Below, piece after piece: positions 37,155 to 48,525 of a stretch of DNA of 64,000 nucleotides. Every line of letters starts with the position of its first letter. The stretch's first letter is position 1. The stretch is from the NCBI GenBank assembly GCA_017311185.1, contig JAESUZ010003490.1, forward strand, positions 1,054,001 through 1,118,000, read 5' to 3'. The notes under the pieces were generated by a model, which was not told the DNA's origin, made no database searches, and saw nothing but the letters and a program-made list of their open reading frames with translations. This DNA is from Proteles cristata cristata (lineage: Eukaryota > Chordata > Mammalia > Carnivora > Hyaenidae). A program made the position numbers and the translations under genes.

Positions 37155-37365
37155 TATTTTATTTTATTTTATTTTATTTTATTATTTGAGAGAGAGAGAG
37201 AGCAGGGGAGAGGCAGAAAAAGAAGGAGACACAGAATACGAAGCAAGCTCCAGGCTCCAAACTGTCAGCACAGAGCCTGATGCAGGGCTCGAACTCACGG
37301 ACTATAAGATCATGACCTGAGCTGAAGTTAGACACTCAACCAACTGAACCACCCAGGTGCTCCAC
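37155..37365 (-). mobile_element. CAN SINE, antisense, second of an adjacent pair
   Basis: It starts with a (TTTTA)n tail, then GAGAGAGAGAGAGCAGGGG, GCTCCAGGCTCCAAACTGTC and terminal CCCAGGTGCTCC. It is followed by AAAGGTATTATTT (37366-37378), the third copy of the target sequence. Confidence 0.92.
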
Positions 37366-38334
37366 AAAGGTATTATTTTAAGTAGTACCTGACTCAGAAA
37401 GTGCTAAAGTAATAAAAGCTATTATCATCTGTGATGTGAATCATAATTTCACATATTACACTATTTCATACCTACATACACTTGTGTGACTGTCTTCCTT
37501 GTTAGCCTGTAAGCTTCTGGTACAGGTAGCATAATGAACTTGTTTCAAATCGCCTGGGATTTTCCCAGTTTTAGCCATGAAAGTCTAACATCCCAGGAAC
37601 CCCCTCAGTCCCAGGCGGGTGTCTTATTCACCTTTGTCTTCCCAGCATCTATCACAGGATACACAGGATACAAAGTAGATCACCCTTAAGGATTTGTTGG
37701 ACTACAGAATCAAAATCAATTCTTTCCTCCTTCTTCCTCATAAATATTCTTTTAAACTTCAAAAATTAGTCTTCTTCCTGCTGTGAAGTCACCACTGACT
37801 TTTCAAAACTCATCACTGAATTACCAAATATATTTTTTTAAATGCACAGGAACATGAAAGGTTACTTCCACCTTGTTATATATTGTCAGTGTAATAGAAT
37901 TGACCATTCTTTAGCAGTCAGAGACATACCTGTCATGTTAATAGCAAATGGGGAATAGGAGAAGGGTCACACTTTCTTTTCTGTCTAGTGACAGGCAGGT
38001 TGAAGTGTGAAGGTCCCTAGTTCACATCACAGCCTGAAGAGCAATCTTGTCGCAGTCAGAAATGTTCCCTTCGCTGAATGTATCTGTCTACCCACCTGTC
38101 AAGAATGGCTAGAGTTCCCGTTTCTAATATACTTTGTCTTAACAACTGCTGCTCATCCAAACTGGCTCAGATCTTTTTTCACAATACAAATATGATGAGA
38201 AAGTCCCACAACCTATGAGACAGGGACTCTGGCCGTGTCAGAACTCACAACAAAGGCAAGATCTTCTCTTCAGAATCAAGGTCTAGGAAAGAGCTGACAG
38301 GCAGCCAGACCAAGCTCCCTCAGGCAGAATAATA

Positions 38335-38480
38335 GCAGAGTTGCTAAGAGCATGGACTTTGGAGTCAGAATTCATTTACCAGTTGTAGGATCTTGGACAT
38401 GTTACAAATGTCTCTGGGCCTCAGTTTCCTTATTTGCAAAATGATAATATAACAGTACCAGCTTTCACATAGGGTGATTA
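38335..38480 (-). mobile_element. MIR relic, antisense
   Basis: AGAGCATGGACTTTGGAGTC, CTCTGGGCCTCAGTTTCCTT and TTGCAAAATGATAATATAAC match antisense MIR. Confidence 0.77.
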
Positions 38481-39521
38481 TTACATCTTGTCTTAGCTTG
38501 TGAAAGCAAAATCTGAGGCAAAAACCAGTCATGAATGTTCTTTTGGGCATTCGGAGAGACAGCCTCAGAGCATCAATAGTCAAGCCATCAAAGAAAAAGG
38601 GAAATGAGTCAAGGAAGGAGAAAAAACAAATATAGGTGGTTTGTAACTGAACTAGCCAAGGCTTCACAGAAAACAGATCTGGTGGTTTGTTTGTATGTGA
38701 TTGCTTCCAAAAAGCCCTCAAAATAATCCACAAGGGAGGAATGGAGAAGAAATTATCTGCGGGCTACTTCTGGTCCCTTGCCTCTCACTGGTCCGGTTTT
38801 TCATACTACCAGGTAGTGTGACCCAGTCCCTCAGGGTAGCCATGAGTAAAGCTGGAGCCTCCCTCATGGGTCTGTTTGGGTCAGAACTGCTGCAGCTACT
38901 GTCACAGCAAGCATGGTGGGGCCTTGCCAGGAACTGATCTTCACTCCACACAGCTGGCGTAGGAGACAGGATAATGGTGGCAGCCAAGGCTCTCTAGTTG
39001 AGCAAGCAGCCAAAACCCAGGGAACAGGTGGTTTTAAAGTAAATCTGGGGAGGCTTCACTCTCCACAGATTATTCTTGCCCTTTTGGATCTGGATTCTCC
39101 AGGCTACTGTTACTATTTCCTGAAGGTTGGTTCCAGGTGTATTTACAGGCCCTCCAAAAATGTCGCTGGGATAAGCTGAAATAAAGAGCAGAACTTTCTA
39201 AGTTTCATAAAGTATAATTCATCAATTTATTTTATGGTTTGTGTTTTCTGTGCCTCTTCTCGGAAATTATTTATTATCTTATGCAGGTTCACAAAAAGTT
39301 TCTCCTGTTTTCTTCTGGAAGTTTTACAGTGTTAGCTTTTGCAGTTAGGTCTATAATGTATTTCATTTCAAGTTACTTTCTATCTATGATATGACAGAGG
39401 AGTTGAGGTTTTGTTCTTCATTTTGCATATGGATATCTCATTGTTCTAGCACTATATGTTGGAAAAAAATATTTTTTCCTATTGAATTCCCTTGATACCT
39501 CTGTCAGAAATCAATTAATCA

Positions 39522-39703
39522 GGGGCATCTGGGCAGCTCTTGATTTCAGCTCAGGTCATGATCTCACTGTTCTTGGGTTCGAGCCCATATTGGGCTCTGT
39601 GCTAACAACACAGAGCCTGTTTGGGATTCTCGGTCTCCTCTCTTTGCCCACCCCGCTCTTTCTCTGTCTCTCTCTCTCTCAAAAATAAATAAACTTAAAA
39701 AAA
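39522..39703 (+). mobile_element. CAN SINE inside L1, head partly deleted
   Basis: GGGGCATCTGGGCAGC joins directly to TCTTGATTTCAGCTCAGG. About 22 bp that normally carry the A box are missing, so the copy cannot be transcribed normally. It has an imperfect 13-bp target-site duplication (39509-39521, 39704-39716). It lies within an antisense L1. Confidence 0.9.
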
Positions 39704-39792
39704 AATCATTTGATCATGTATGTGCATGCTATTTCTGGGCTCTATATTCTGTTTCATGAAATCTGTATGTCTATCTTTAGGCCACAGTCTTT

Positions 39793-39999
39793 TTTTAATG
39801 TTTTATTTATTTCTGAGAGAGAGACAGCATGAGCAGGAGAGGGACAGAAAGAGAGGGAGACACAGAATCCGAAGACAGGCTCCAGGCTCTGAGCTAGTTA
39901 TCAGCACAGAGCCTGGTTGCAGGGCTCAAACCCAGGAGCTGTGAGATCATGACCTGAGCTGAAGCCAGATGCTTAACAACTGAGCCACTCAGGCGCCCC
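39793..39999 (-). mobile_element. CAN SINE, antisense, inside L1
   Basis: Full-length reverse-complement SINE with a perfect 15-bp target-site duplication TAGGCCACAGTCTTT (39778-39792, 40000-40014). It is the second SINE inserted into the same L1 within 300 bp. Confidence 0.94.
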
Positions 40000-41404
40000 T
40001 AGGCCACAGTCTTTATCTGGAGAGCTATCCTTAAACCAATACCACAGATCTTGATTACTGTGGCCTTGGAGCAAGTCTTGAAATCAGGTAATGTAAGTCT
40101 TCCAACCTTGTTCACTTTTGCAAAGTTATTTTGGCTATTTTAGATCCTTTCCATTTTCATAAAAATTTTAGAATCAGGTTTTCTATTTCTCAGGGGGGAA
40201 AAAAATCCACCCTGCTAGATTGGGATTGTGTTGAATCTAGAGCTCAGTTGGGAAGAATTGACATCATAACAATACTGATTCTTCTGATCTGATCTATGAA
40301 GAAGGTAGTCATCTCTATTACTTAGGTTTTCTTTAATTTCACTCATTACTGTCATGTAGTTTCAAGTATACAAGTTTTGCATACATTTGTTACATTTATT
40401 GCCGAGTAGATTTTTGTAGATTTATTAGACTCTTCTACAAAATGTTCATGTTATCTGCAAATGAAGACTGTCTTGCTTCTTTCTTTCCAGTCTTTATGCC
40501 TTTATTTTTCTTGCCTTGCTACACTGGCTAGAATGCCCAGTATAACAGAAGAGATAGGAGTGGATTTTCATGCCTTGTTTCTGATCCTAGGAGGAAACAC
40601 GTGGTCTTTAATCATTAAGTATAATGTTCGCTGTAGATTTTGTACAGTCTCTTTATCAGGTTCAGGAAGTTCCCTTATATCCCTGAAAGCTTTTTTTTCT
40701 TTTAATTACTTTTATTGTGAATGGATGTTGAATAATGTCAGATGCTTCTTTTTCTGCATCTATTAAGTGACCATACGATTTTTTTCTTTTATTCTGTTAA
40801 TACAGTAAATTACATCAATGAGTGGTTGAATGTTATACTAACCCTACTTTCCTGGAATAAACCCTACTTGCTCCTGATGTCTTATCCTTTATGTATATTG
40901 CTGGATTTTATTTGCTAAAATTTTGCTGAGCTTTTTTGCTTCTCTGCTCATGAGAGACATTGAGCAATAGCTTTCCTTTCTTATAATGCCTGTTTTCTGG
41001 TTTTGGTATCAGGGCAATGCTGTCCTCAAAAATGAAGCCAAATTTTTGAAAGGCTTTTGTGTAGAATTGGGTTTTTCTCCCTTAAATGTCTACAGGCTGT
41101 AACATTTAACATGACCTTTATTAAATATTGTGGGAGCAAAGAAACTATTCAGATGGAAAAAGAAAGTATAAAACTAGAACCTAGCTTTCTCATACAGGAT
41201 TTCATCACATCTCCTAAATTCTGGTCCTAAAGCTATGTTGCAGAGACCAGCCCACCTTCAGTCAACAGATCTAGTTTGACCTTCTCTTTAGAACTCACGT
41301 CCCTCAAAGCCTAAAGGGAAAAAAAAAAACAAAGATACATCTTCTTTCCTTAGAGAGAGCTCCAAGAGGTTTTTCTTATTAAAATAATTCATAAAAATTG
41401 ACCC

Positions 41405-41617
41405 ATCTGGCTGAATACTACTCAGCAAGAAAAAGTGAAGAACTACTTAATAGAACAGTGTGGATAAGTCTCAAAATAATTAAGCTGAGTTAAAGAAGCC
41501 AGATTTTAAAGGGATAGAGAGAGAATAGTGATTATTCCATTTTAGGAAATTCTAGGGGGGAAAAACCCTAATCTGTAGTGTCAGAAAGCAGACCAGTAGT
41601 TGCCTGGAAACAGTAGG
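41405..41617 (+). mobile_element. L1 3' fragment, sense
   Basis: GGCTGAATACTACTCAGCAA, AAGAAGCCAGA, TTCCATTTTAGGAAATTCTA and CAGTAGTTGCCTGGAAACAG follow the order of an old L1 3' region in sense orientation, opposite to the surrounding L1 blocks. It ends where the left arm of the inverted repeat at 41620 begins. Confidence 0.65.
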
Positions 41618-41619
41618 CC

Positions 41620-41695
41620 TGAAATAAATAGATGTTCAAATAGTTTTTCACAGTAATCAAATATTTCAAAAATATTTGAACATCTATTTATTTCA
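41620..41695. repeat. Perfect 23-bp inverted repeat, 30-nt loop
   Basis: The left arm 41620-41642 (TGAAATAAATAGATGTTCAA + ATA) is the exact reverse complement of 41673-41695. A further six bases, GCCTGA at 41616 and TCAGGC at 41701, also pair across a short bulge. It lies between a sense L1 fragment and a MIR-like relic, with an antisense L1 on both sides. Confidence 0.95.
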
Positions 41696-41699
41696 CGTA

Positions 41700-41920
41700 T
41701 TCAGGCACTTTGCTAAACAATTGATACGTATCATCTCATTTAAAATGCTAATATCCTTCTTAGACATGACTTTTTTAATTGATATAAAGAATACTGTTAA
41801 TGATAAGGCAACTGAAGCTTAAGGAAGGTACATAAATTTGCACAATGTGTTACAATTAATAGGTAGAAGAGTCAAAACCCAAAGTTAGACCAGCCCTATA
41901 TCAAAGTCCCTACTTTTAAT
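41700..41920 (+). mobile_element. MIR-like relic
   Basis: CAGGCACTTTGCTAAACAAT, CGTATCATCTCATTTAAAAT and GGCAACTGAAGCTTAAGGAA match MIR in sense orientation. It starts at the outer edge of the 41620-41695 inverted repeat. Confidence 0.62.
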
Positions 41921-42489
41921 ACTGTGCTTAAAACCACCATGATTATCTTGAAGTTGAAGAATGGAATAAAATGTAACTATAGATCACAGCCTGTTGAGTA
42001 TTTCAGTGAAAATGGCTAACAAGGAATGCCCTCTGAAGAGTGATATCCCAGACTTAATATGACAAAAGCAATTCCCCTGCCAGTTCTCCTCCAGGATTCT
42101 GTATCTATTTACCCATCAGGTATTTCATTCAACATTTGAGTCTCTTCTTCTTCCCCAGTTCAATTTAATGCGAAAATGCAGAGAATAGTGTTACTGTCAT
42201 TTTCAAGACACTTTGTTGGGTGTTGTAGGGATTGCATGACAGTTAAGTCCCCAGCAGGAATTACATGCCACATGAAACTGAGATTTTGCGCTTCTTTTGT
42301 TAAATTTATTCATCATTTGAGTCTTGTTAATGTCATGCTATTGTAAACGCAATTGTGTTCTCTTCATTTTGTTTTCATTTCAATGTGCTAAATCAGAAAG
42401 GAGAATAAAGGAGTTATAAACAAAATATAGACTCATATTGCCTTATATTTATATTACCTTTTGTATTTACCTCCATAGTTTCCTTACCA

Positions 42490-44500
42490 GTGCTCTATCT
42501 CTCCTTGTGTGAATTTGAGTCACTGTCTAGTACCCTGAAGGATTATCTTTACTATTTTTTGGAGGGAAGGTCTGGTATTAAATTCTCTTGGTGTTTGTTA
42601 AGCCATGAAAGTCTTAATATCACCTTCATTTTTGAAGGGTCATTTTGCTGGATAGAGACAGTCTTTTTCTTTCAGCATTTGGAATATGTCATCCTATGTT
42701 TTCTGGCCTCTATGTTTTCTGGTGAAAAAATCGTCTGTGAACCTTTTTGAGGATTCCTTGTATGTGATAAGTTATTTCATGTTGTTTTCAGGGTTTTCTC
42801 TCTGTTATTAGCTTTTGACTGTTTAATTATGATGTATCTAGGTGGGAATATCTTTGCATTTATCCTTCTTGGTGTTCATTGAGCTTCTTGGATGTGTCAG
42901 TTAATGCTTTTCATTAATTTGAGAAAGTTTTTGATCATAATTTCTTCAAATATGTTCTCCACCGTCTTCCATTTCCTTCTTAGACTCCTATTATGTGTAT
43001 GTTGGCACACTTTGTGGTGTTCCACACTTCTCTGAGACTCTGTTCATTTTTCTACATCTCTTTCTCTTTTTGTTTTTAAAACAGGATAACCTAAGGTGAC
43101 CTATCTCCAAGTTTGCTGATTCTTTCAAATCTGATGTTGAACCTCTCTAGTAAATTATTCATTTCAGTTATTTTACCTTTCAACTTAATAATATCTACTT
43201 GCTTCTGAGTTTGTTTTATAAATTCTACCTGTTTAGTGATAATCTCTGTTTGGTGAGATATCATCCTCACAATTTTCTGTATTTCTTTAGATAGGATCTC
43301 CTTTTGTTCCTTGAACATATTTAAAGTTTTTGTCTAATAAGTAACATTTGGACTTCTTCAGGGACAATGTATATTGACTACTTTATTGCCTGTGAATGGG
43401 ACATATTTTTGTTTTGTATATGGCTCATAATTTTCGTGTTAAGAACGAGGCATTTTAAATATTGTAATACGGTAACTCTAGAAATCAGATTAGCCCATTA
43501 TCCCTCCTCCTTAGGGTTTATTGTTTAGTGATTTTTCAGAATTAAGTCTGTGATATCTGTGTTCTTTGTCACATGTGACCACCAAAGTCTCTGCTTGGTT
43601 AGCTTAGTGGTCAGCTAATGACTGAACACAAATTTCCTTACATGCCTGAAGGCAGTCAGTCTTCCAGTCCTTACAAAAGGGCTCTGTGCACATGTTGGGG
43701 CACACTTACAGTGTTCACCGAACAGCTGACAGATCTGCCTGACTGTTCACTTCCTGCTTTCACAGAGCCCCAGCATTGGACAGTGAGAAGAGCTTAGGAC
43801 CTTCTCAGGTATTTTATGACAAGGCTCCCAGCCCTGAGCATACGCGTGGTCTTCTATATCCCTCCGCAGTGTTTCAGAGCTTTCCAAAGCCCTCTATGGA
43901 CAGCATTCCCCAGCATTTCCCTTTAAGCTTTTTGATTAGTCTATTGTTTGCTCCAACTTTTATCCACCCCCTCAGGCAGCTGTGATGATTAAACAATTGC
44001 TGATGTTTGTTTTTGACAAGATGCCTTAGAGGAAAAGGTTATTTGTACTTGATGAACCCTGAGGCAGGTCAAATAAAGAAAAGTCATGTAAGTGGGGCCT
44101 TCCAGGGAACCACCAGGAAGGTCAAATAATGACAATTCTCTCAAAATGGGGTCTTGAAAGAGACTCCATCACCATTTTGTACCATCCGGTGGCTGCCAAG
44201 CTCCTGTTTTTTATCATGAATATACACCGCTGGTTTTCAGGGCTACAACAGAGCCAAGGAAGCTAGGAACTGAGCATCTGAAAAACACCACACAGCTTAC
44301 TGCTCATATCAAATCAGCTACTTTTCTCAAATAAACACTTCCTGGATTGCTGCAAACCTTTGGTTAATTTCCAGGGTCCTGAAGGAGTTAATTTTGACAT
44401 TTCCTGCTATGTTCGTGTTGCTTTTATGGAGGAGAGGATTTTTGGAGGTCATTACTTTGCCATTCCCACTGTCCCCCTGTTATTCTTTTGTTTTTAATCT
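42490..44500 (-). mobile_element. L1M/HAL1-type 5' region and ORF1 relic, antisense
   Basis: On the minus strand, 44500 down to about 43330 resembles an old L1 5'UTR (CCAGGGAACCACCAGGAAGG, CCATCACCATTTTGTACCAT). Next comes an ORF1-like stretch at 43318-43091 encoding a coiled-coil peptide rich in Glu/Lys/Gln (MFKEQKEILSKEIQ...), then more L1 5'-half sequence down to 42490. The coiled coil fits L1 ORF1p-like proteins but is a 75-codon remnant, not a gene. The exact family is uncertain. Confidence 0.65.
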
Positions 44501-44944
44501 TTCTGTGAAATGTTTATTGAGGTGTATAACTTATAAATCACTTTTTAAAAATTCCCATTGGAGAGTTTTCTCTTTTATTAGGAAAAGTGAACTATTTGAG
44601 TATATTGTGCTCACAGATATTTTCAATGTTAGCCCTATTGCTTCCTTTTACATTTCTACTTATGTTTTTCTTACTTTGTTTCTTTTTATTTTTTAATTTT
44701 TCCTTAGAGTTATCTTTATTCCTGTCTTTCAACTCATAGTTTGCAGTTCAACTTTGTTTGACTCGAAGTTCCTGTAAATACACATATTAAAATATCTAAA
44801 CTTGCGTTTTTCTATCAAAATGAAAACTAAATAGTGTAATAAGTATGCAAATTCATCTATTAAAGCAGTGTTTAAAACCAACAAGAAAACTATTTAAATT
44901 ATTATCATGTACTTTGGAGTCTCTGGTTTGGGAAGCTTGAGGTA

Positions 44945-45180
44945 TTCTTAATAATTGCTGCTATTTATTGAGTGGCTGCTGTAAGCATTGCACAGGATAC
45001 ATGCTTTCATTTGTTAATTCATTTCATCTTCATAACTCTGGAAGAACTCTTGTTACAGATGATGAAATAAACTCCAAGAATTTCAATAAAGTTCCTGGAG
45101 TCACACAGATTATAGATAACAACATCATGATCCGAGCTTGGGTCTGCCAAATTCCAGAGCCAAAGCTACAATGCCTCTCA
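44945..45180 (+). mobile_element. MIR relic, near full length
   Basis: TGCTATTTATTGAGTGGCTG, CATCTTCATAACTCTGGAAG and CTGGAGTCACACAGATTATA match MIR. Confidence 0.76.
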
Positions 45181-46289
45181 AAGACCCGTCCCTTTCTATA
45201 ATGGTAAAACCTTATGAGTGTAGTTAGTTGGGAGGGGTGTGCATGTTTATGAGAACAAATAACCCGAAGTTGTCTTTCTCATCAGACAAAATTTTAAATA
45301 TAGAGGGGGAAAAGAAAATATAATGATAGATGAAATCTAGAAGAATAGAAACATGCTGAAAGATGGCCAGGAAGGAAGGGACAGCTGGGGCAGCATGAGA
45401 AGGAAGTCAAAGAGACAGAGAAAGTCAACCTATTTTGACTGAAGGGAACAGATGGGAGATGAGCAAAGACAAAAGGGGCCATGTGGGCAGGTGTCATCGG
45501 TTAGAGGGCAAGTGACTGGAATTTGATCAATCGACAAGAATTTATTTACTGGACTCCTGGGTACTGTGTGAGATACAAAAGAATGTAGAGTTATTTTGGG
45601 AATGATAATGATGTAGACAAGACAGATGGCTTGAACTGGGGCATTAACACTGAAGGAAGAGGCTAGAGACAGAAGGCAGAAAGAAAGAGGTTAAGGCAAT
45701 CTCCATGTGAGCCAGCTTGCATATCAAGCTGGATTTTTTTGTGGGAATGGCAAGATATAGAGGAAACGCTGTAATTACTATTGAATTGAAGTTAAAAAAA
45801 TTTATAGATGGAAGGAGGAAGATGCCAAATCACCTACTCTTTCTATTTCTGCATTTAGGTAAATTACGAGATTATTAAAGATTTTATGAAAACATACCCT
45901 ATGTGCATACACACTACAGATAGTGCATTAAATCATCCTCCCAAATGTAGATATGACCATTCAGTGAAGACTGAGTGGGGCCTGATACACATGACTCACC
46001 CTGACTAGATCTGACCACCTTGGAAGGTACTGGGAAGGCTTTTTGTGTTGGAGAAATTGCAAGCAAGACTTAAAAGGTGCCTAAAGACATTCAACAACAT
46101 AATGAGAATAGATCTCCATTTGTTAATGTGCAAGTAAGTCAAGGTTAGTTGTGGCCAGTGGACATGGAACCCAATTTAAAAGTATGTGGAGAAAATGAGC
46201 TTTCTGAGTAGTTCCTTAGAATATTACTTGTAATAGACTCTCATATGAGCATTCCTTTATTCTAAAGTATTTAATGAGCATCTTCTGTA

Positions 46290-46490
46290 ACAAAAAATAA
46301 TAGCTGCCATGAGTTTTCTATATTCTAAGCTCTTTACATGCATTATCTCATCAAATCTTCCTAACCTTAATGTGATATTAGTATTATCCCTATTCTATAA
46401 ATGAGAAAAATAAGATTCAGATATGTGAAGTAATGCACCCAAGATCACATAGTCAGTTGCTGGAAAAGGACCAATTCATAGCCTAATCTA
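46290..46490 (+). mobile_element. MIR relic
   Basis: AATAGCTGCCATGAGTTTTC, TTACATGCATTATCTCATCA and ACCCAAGATCACATAGTCAG match MIR. Confidence 0.76.
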
Positions 46491-46574
46491 TATTACGTTT
46501 CTTTTACTTTGAGGCAGGTACATTCTAGGTGCTGGGGATATAAAAATTCATACTTGGCATTCCTTGTTCTTTTT

Positions 46575-46787
46575 TAAAATGTTTTTATTTATTTCTGAGA
46601 GAGAGAGAAAATACAGCATGAGCAGGGGAGGGTCAGAGAGAGAGGAAGATACAGTATCTGAAACAGGCTCCAGGCTCTGAGTTGGCTGTCAGCACAGAGC
46701 CCAACGCAGGGCTCGAACCCATGAACTGTGAGATCATGACCTGAGCTGAAGTCAGATGCCTAACCGACTGAGCCACCCAGGCACCCC
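46575..46787 (-). mobile_element. CAN SINE, antisense
   Basis: TTTATTTATTTCTGAGAGAG, GGGAGGGTCAGAGAGAGAGG and GAGTTGGCTGTCAGCAC, ending CCCAGGCACCCC. The flanks TCCTTGTTCTTTTT and TCCTTTTTCTT look like a decayed target-site duplication. Confidence 0.92.
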
Positions 46788-48074
46788 TCCTTTTTCTTGA
46801 GAAGCATAAAGACTAGCTAGAAGACAGAAAGCCAAGCAGGTATAATACAAATATTATACAAAATGCAAAGTATTTTCTGTAAGGGGCATATACTAAGTGA
46901 ATGAGTAAAGAAATATACAGGTTTGCAGAAATACACGTTTGCCTCAGACTGTCAGAGACCACTTGAGCATAGACCTTAAGGCTCGGCAATTGTTTCCTAG
47001 GTGATGAAGGCACAGACGGAATTCCAGTACAGGCAAAAGCAGTGCAAACAGGCACCCAGGTGCAGGAAAGAGTTCGAACTATTTAGGAAACTCTAAGGAG
47101 ATCAGAAAGACTGAAACATAAAATGTAGAGGTACAGTAGGAGATGAGGCTGGAGAGGTAAGAACTTGTATGTGAGGCTGAAAAACTTAAGAGTTTATCCT
47201 GTAGAAACCAGGAAATCATCAAAGTCAGTCCTATGAAGAGTTGGGTTAATAAAAGAGGTTGTACATGATATTGTATCATGAGATCCATAAAACTATGAAA
47301 ATTCAAAGAGTAGAGGTAACCTCTGAGTGCCGCAGCTAAGTTGTAATGGCAGCATTACAGATGGAAGGATCCATTGTAGATTCAAGGGGAGGTGGTGGGA
47401 AGGCAGCAGCGTGCTCCAGAGAGACCTGGGCCCCGTGTACCAGAGGCTCCCCCGGGGTGGAGACACTTGGCACATGACTGCCTTGGCCAGTTGTTTTATT
47501 CATGCATTTGCTCATCCAGTACACAGATACAGGCCAGGCAGCCATAGCCTCAGTAACATCGATATTTCAACAGCAGTACCCAACTTAACGGTGGATGCCT
47601 TTTTAAATGGCATGGCTGATCTCCTGGAAACTGACTCTAGGGAAGACACTGGTGAGGACCTGTTTAGAGATTTGTGTAACAGCAGTCAAGTACTACTTGG
47701 AGAATGCCAGTAGTGAGTGCCCCAGACGACACTATCTGGAGTAACTGGGGTGAGCAGGGATGGAGCTATGGATACTAATCCCCCAAACTTATGGGCACTG
47801 GGGTAGCTCACCAAATCTCAGACAAGAGGCACAATTTAATACCTCAAGAGAAGAGGTATCTGCAGGGAACAACCATACCCAACAGAGGGCAGCATCTAAA
47901 AGGAGGTAAGTAGAAAGAGCCCAATTACATATACCCAAGGGGAACTGAACAGAACTCTCCTGGGTTATAAATTTGAGACACTTCCCCTCAGTGGGTTAGA
48001 GACCAAAAGACTTGAGTCGAGGCTCGTGTGTATACATAAATGTATATGTGTAGATAGTAAATGGATGTAGTCAC

Positions 48075-48195
48075 TTCATTCTTGTCCCCAATTAGCTATG
48101 TGGCTGTAAGCAAGCTGTTTCCCTCCCTGAGTTTCAGTTTTCTCATCTATAACGTGAAAAAGCTGGCCCTCATCTCCAAGGTCGCCTCCAGCTAC
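48075..48195 (-). mobile_element. MIR relic just upstream of the ANKFN1 start exon
   Basis: CTATGTGGCTGTAAGCAAGC, CTGAGTTTCAGTTTTCTCAT and CATCTATAACGTGAAAAAGC match antisense MIR, about 105 bp before the 48301 exon. Confidence 0.7.
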
Positions 48196-48300
48196 AATGT
48201 TTTATTAGGATTCCAGATGGTTACTGATGATGATAAAATTCTTTGTCAACTTGTAATTATGTTGTGTAAATGATACAACATCAGATTTTCCTCTTCTCAG

Positions 48301-48502
48301 GAACTGCTGTGTGAAAATGACACAACAAATGCAGAATCTGCATCTTTCTCAGTCGAAAAAACATAGTGCCCCATCATCTCCCAATGCTGCCAAACGCCTG
48401 TACAGAAACCTCTCTGAGAAGCTGAAGGGGAGCCACTCTTCGTTTGATGAGGCCTATTTTAGAACAAGAACCGACCGGCTGAGCCTCAGGAAGACCTCAG
48501 TG
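48301..48502 (+). CDS. ANKFN1: ANKFN1 coding exon containing the commonly used start ATG
   Basis: The exon is bounded by a strong acceptor (pyrimidine-rich run ending in CTTCTCAG at 48300) and a GT donor at 48503. From the ATG at 48317 (AAAATGA, adenine at -3) it encodes 62 residues beginning MTQQMQNLHLSQSKKHSAPS and ending in RLSLRKTSV. I recognise this as the N-terminus of ANKFN1, a neuronal ankyrin/FN3 protein whose mouse mutant nmf9 has neurological and vestibular defects. The segment is basic and Ser-rich, without a signal peptide or membrane helix. It ends on a complete codon (phase 0), matching the next exon at 51923. The same frame is open back to the acceptor (NCCVK before the Met), so the ATG may be internal in longer isoforms. 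The donor GTAATA lacks the usual G at +5, and a SINE starts 24 bp into the intron. Gene identity is from memory of the family; exon limits are read from the sequence. Confidence 0.93.
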
Positions 48503-48525
48503 GTAATAACATGCTTTGGATTCTT

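Larger units (their letters stand above)
39190..41060 (-). mobile_element. L1M-type ORF2 segment, antisense, with two SINEs
   Basis: A minus-strand L1 ORF2 relic. It shows the antisense of the RT/C-terminal region (TTGTATATTGCTGGATTTTA-like and GGTTTTGGTATCAGGGCAAT near 41000) and of the downstream part (ATGTTGGAAAAAAATA near 39460). It is interrupted at 39522-39703 and 39793-39999 by SINEs with their own target-site duplications. No intact frame remains. Confidence 0.82.
33691..48300 (+). other. ANKFN1: ANKFN1 intron between candidate exon and start exon
   Basis: The 14.6-kb interval runs from the GTAAGT donor at 33691 to the CTCTTCTCAG acceptor at 48300. It holds L2, MIR, four full-length SINEs and a large antisense L1 complex (39.2-44.5 kb), listed separately. 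The parts 33691-36150, 37381-38330, 45180-46290 and 46788-48075 show no recognisable gene; only a (CCA)n tract and scattered open frames without coding character are seen. It is called an intron only if the 33556 exon is real. Confidence 0.55.

Noticed and set aside
43091..43318. Minus-strand coiled-coil protein gene
   Set aside because: The 75-codon frame lies in an antisense L1/HAL1-type relic and fits a leftover of ORF1; no promoter or continuation.
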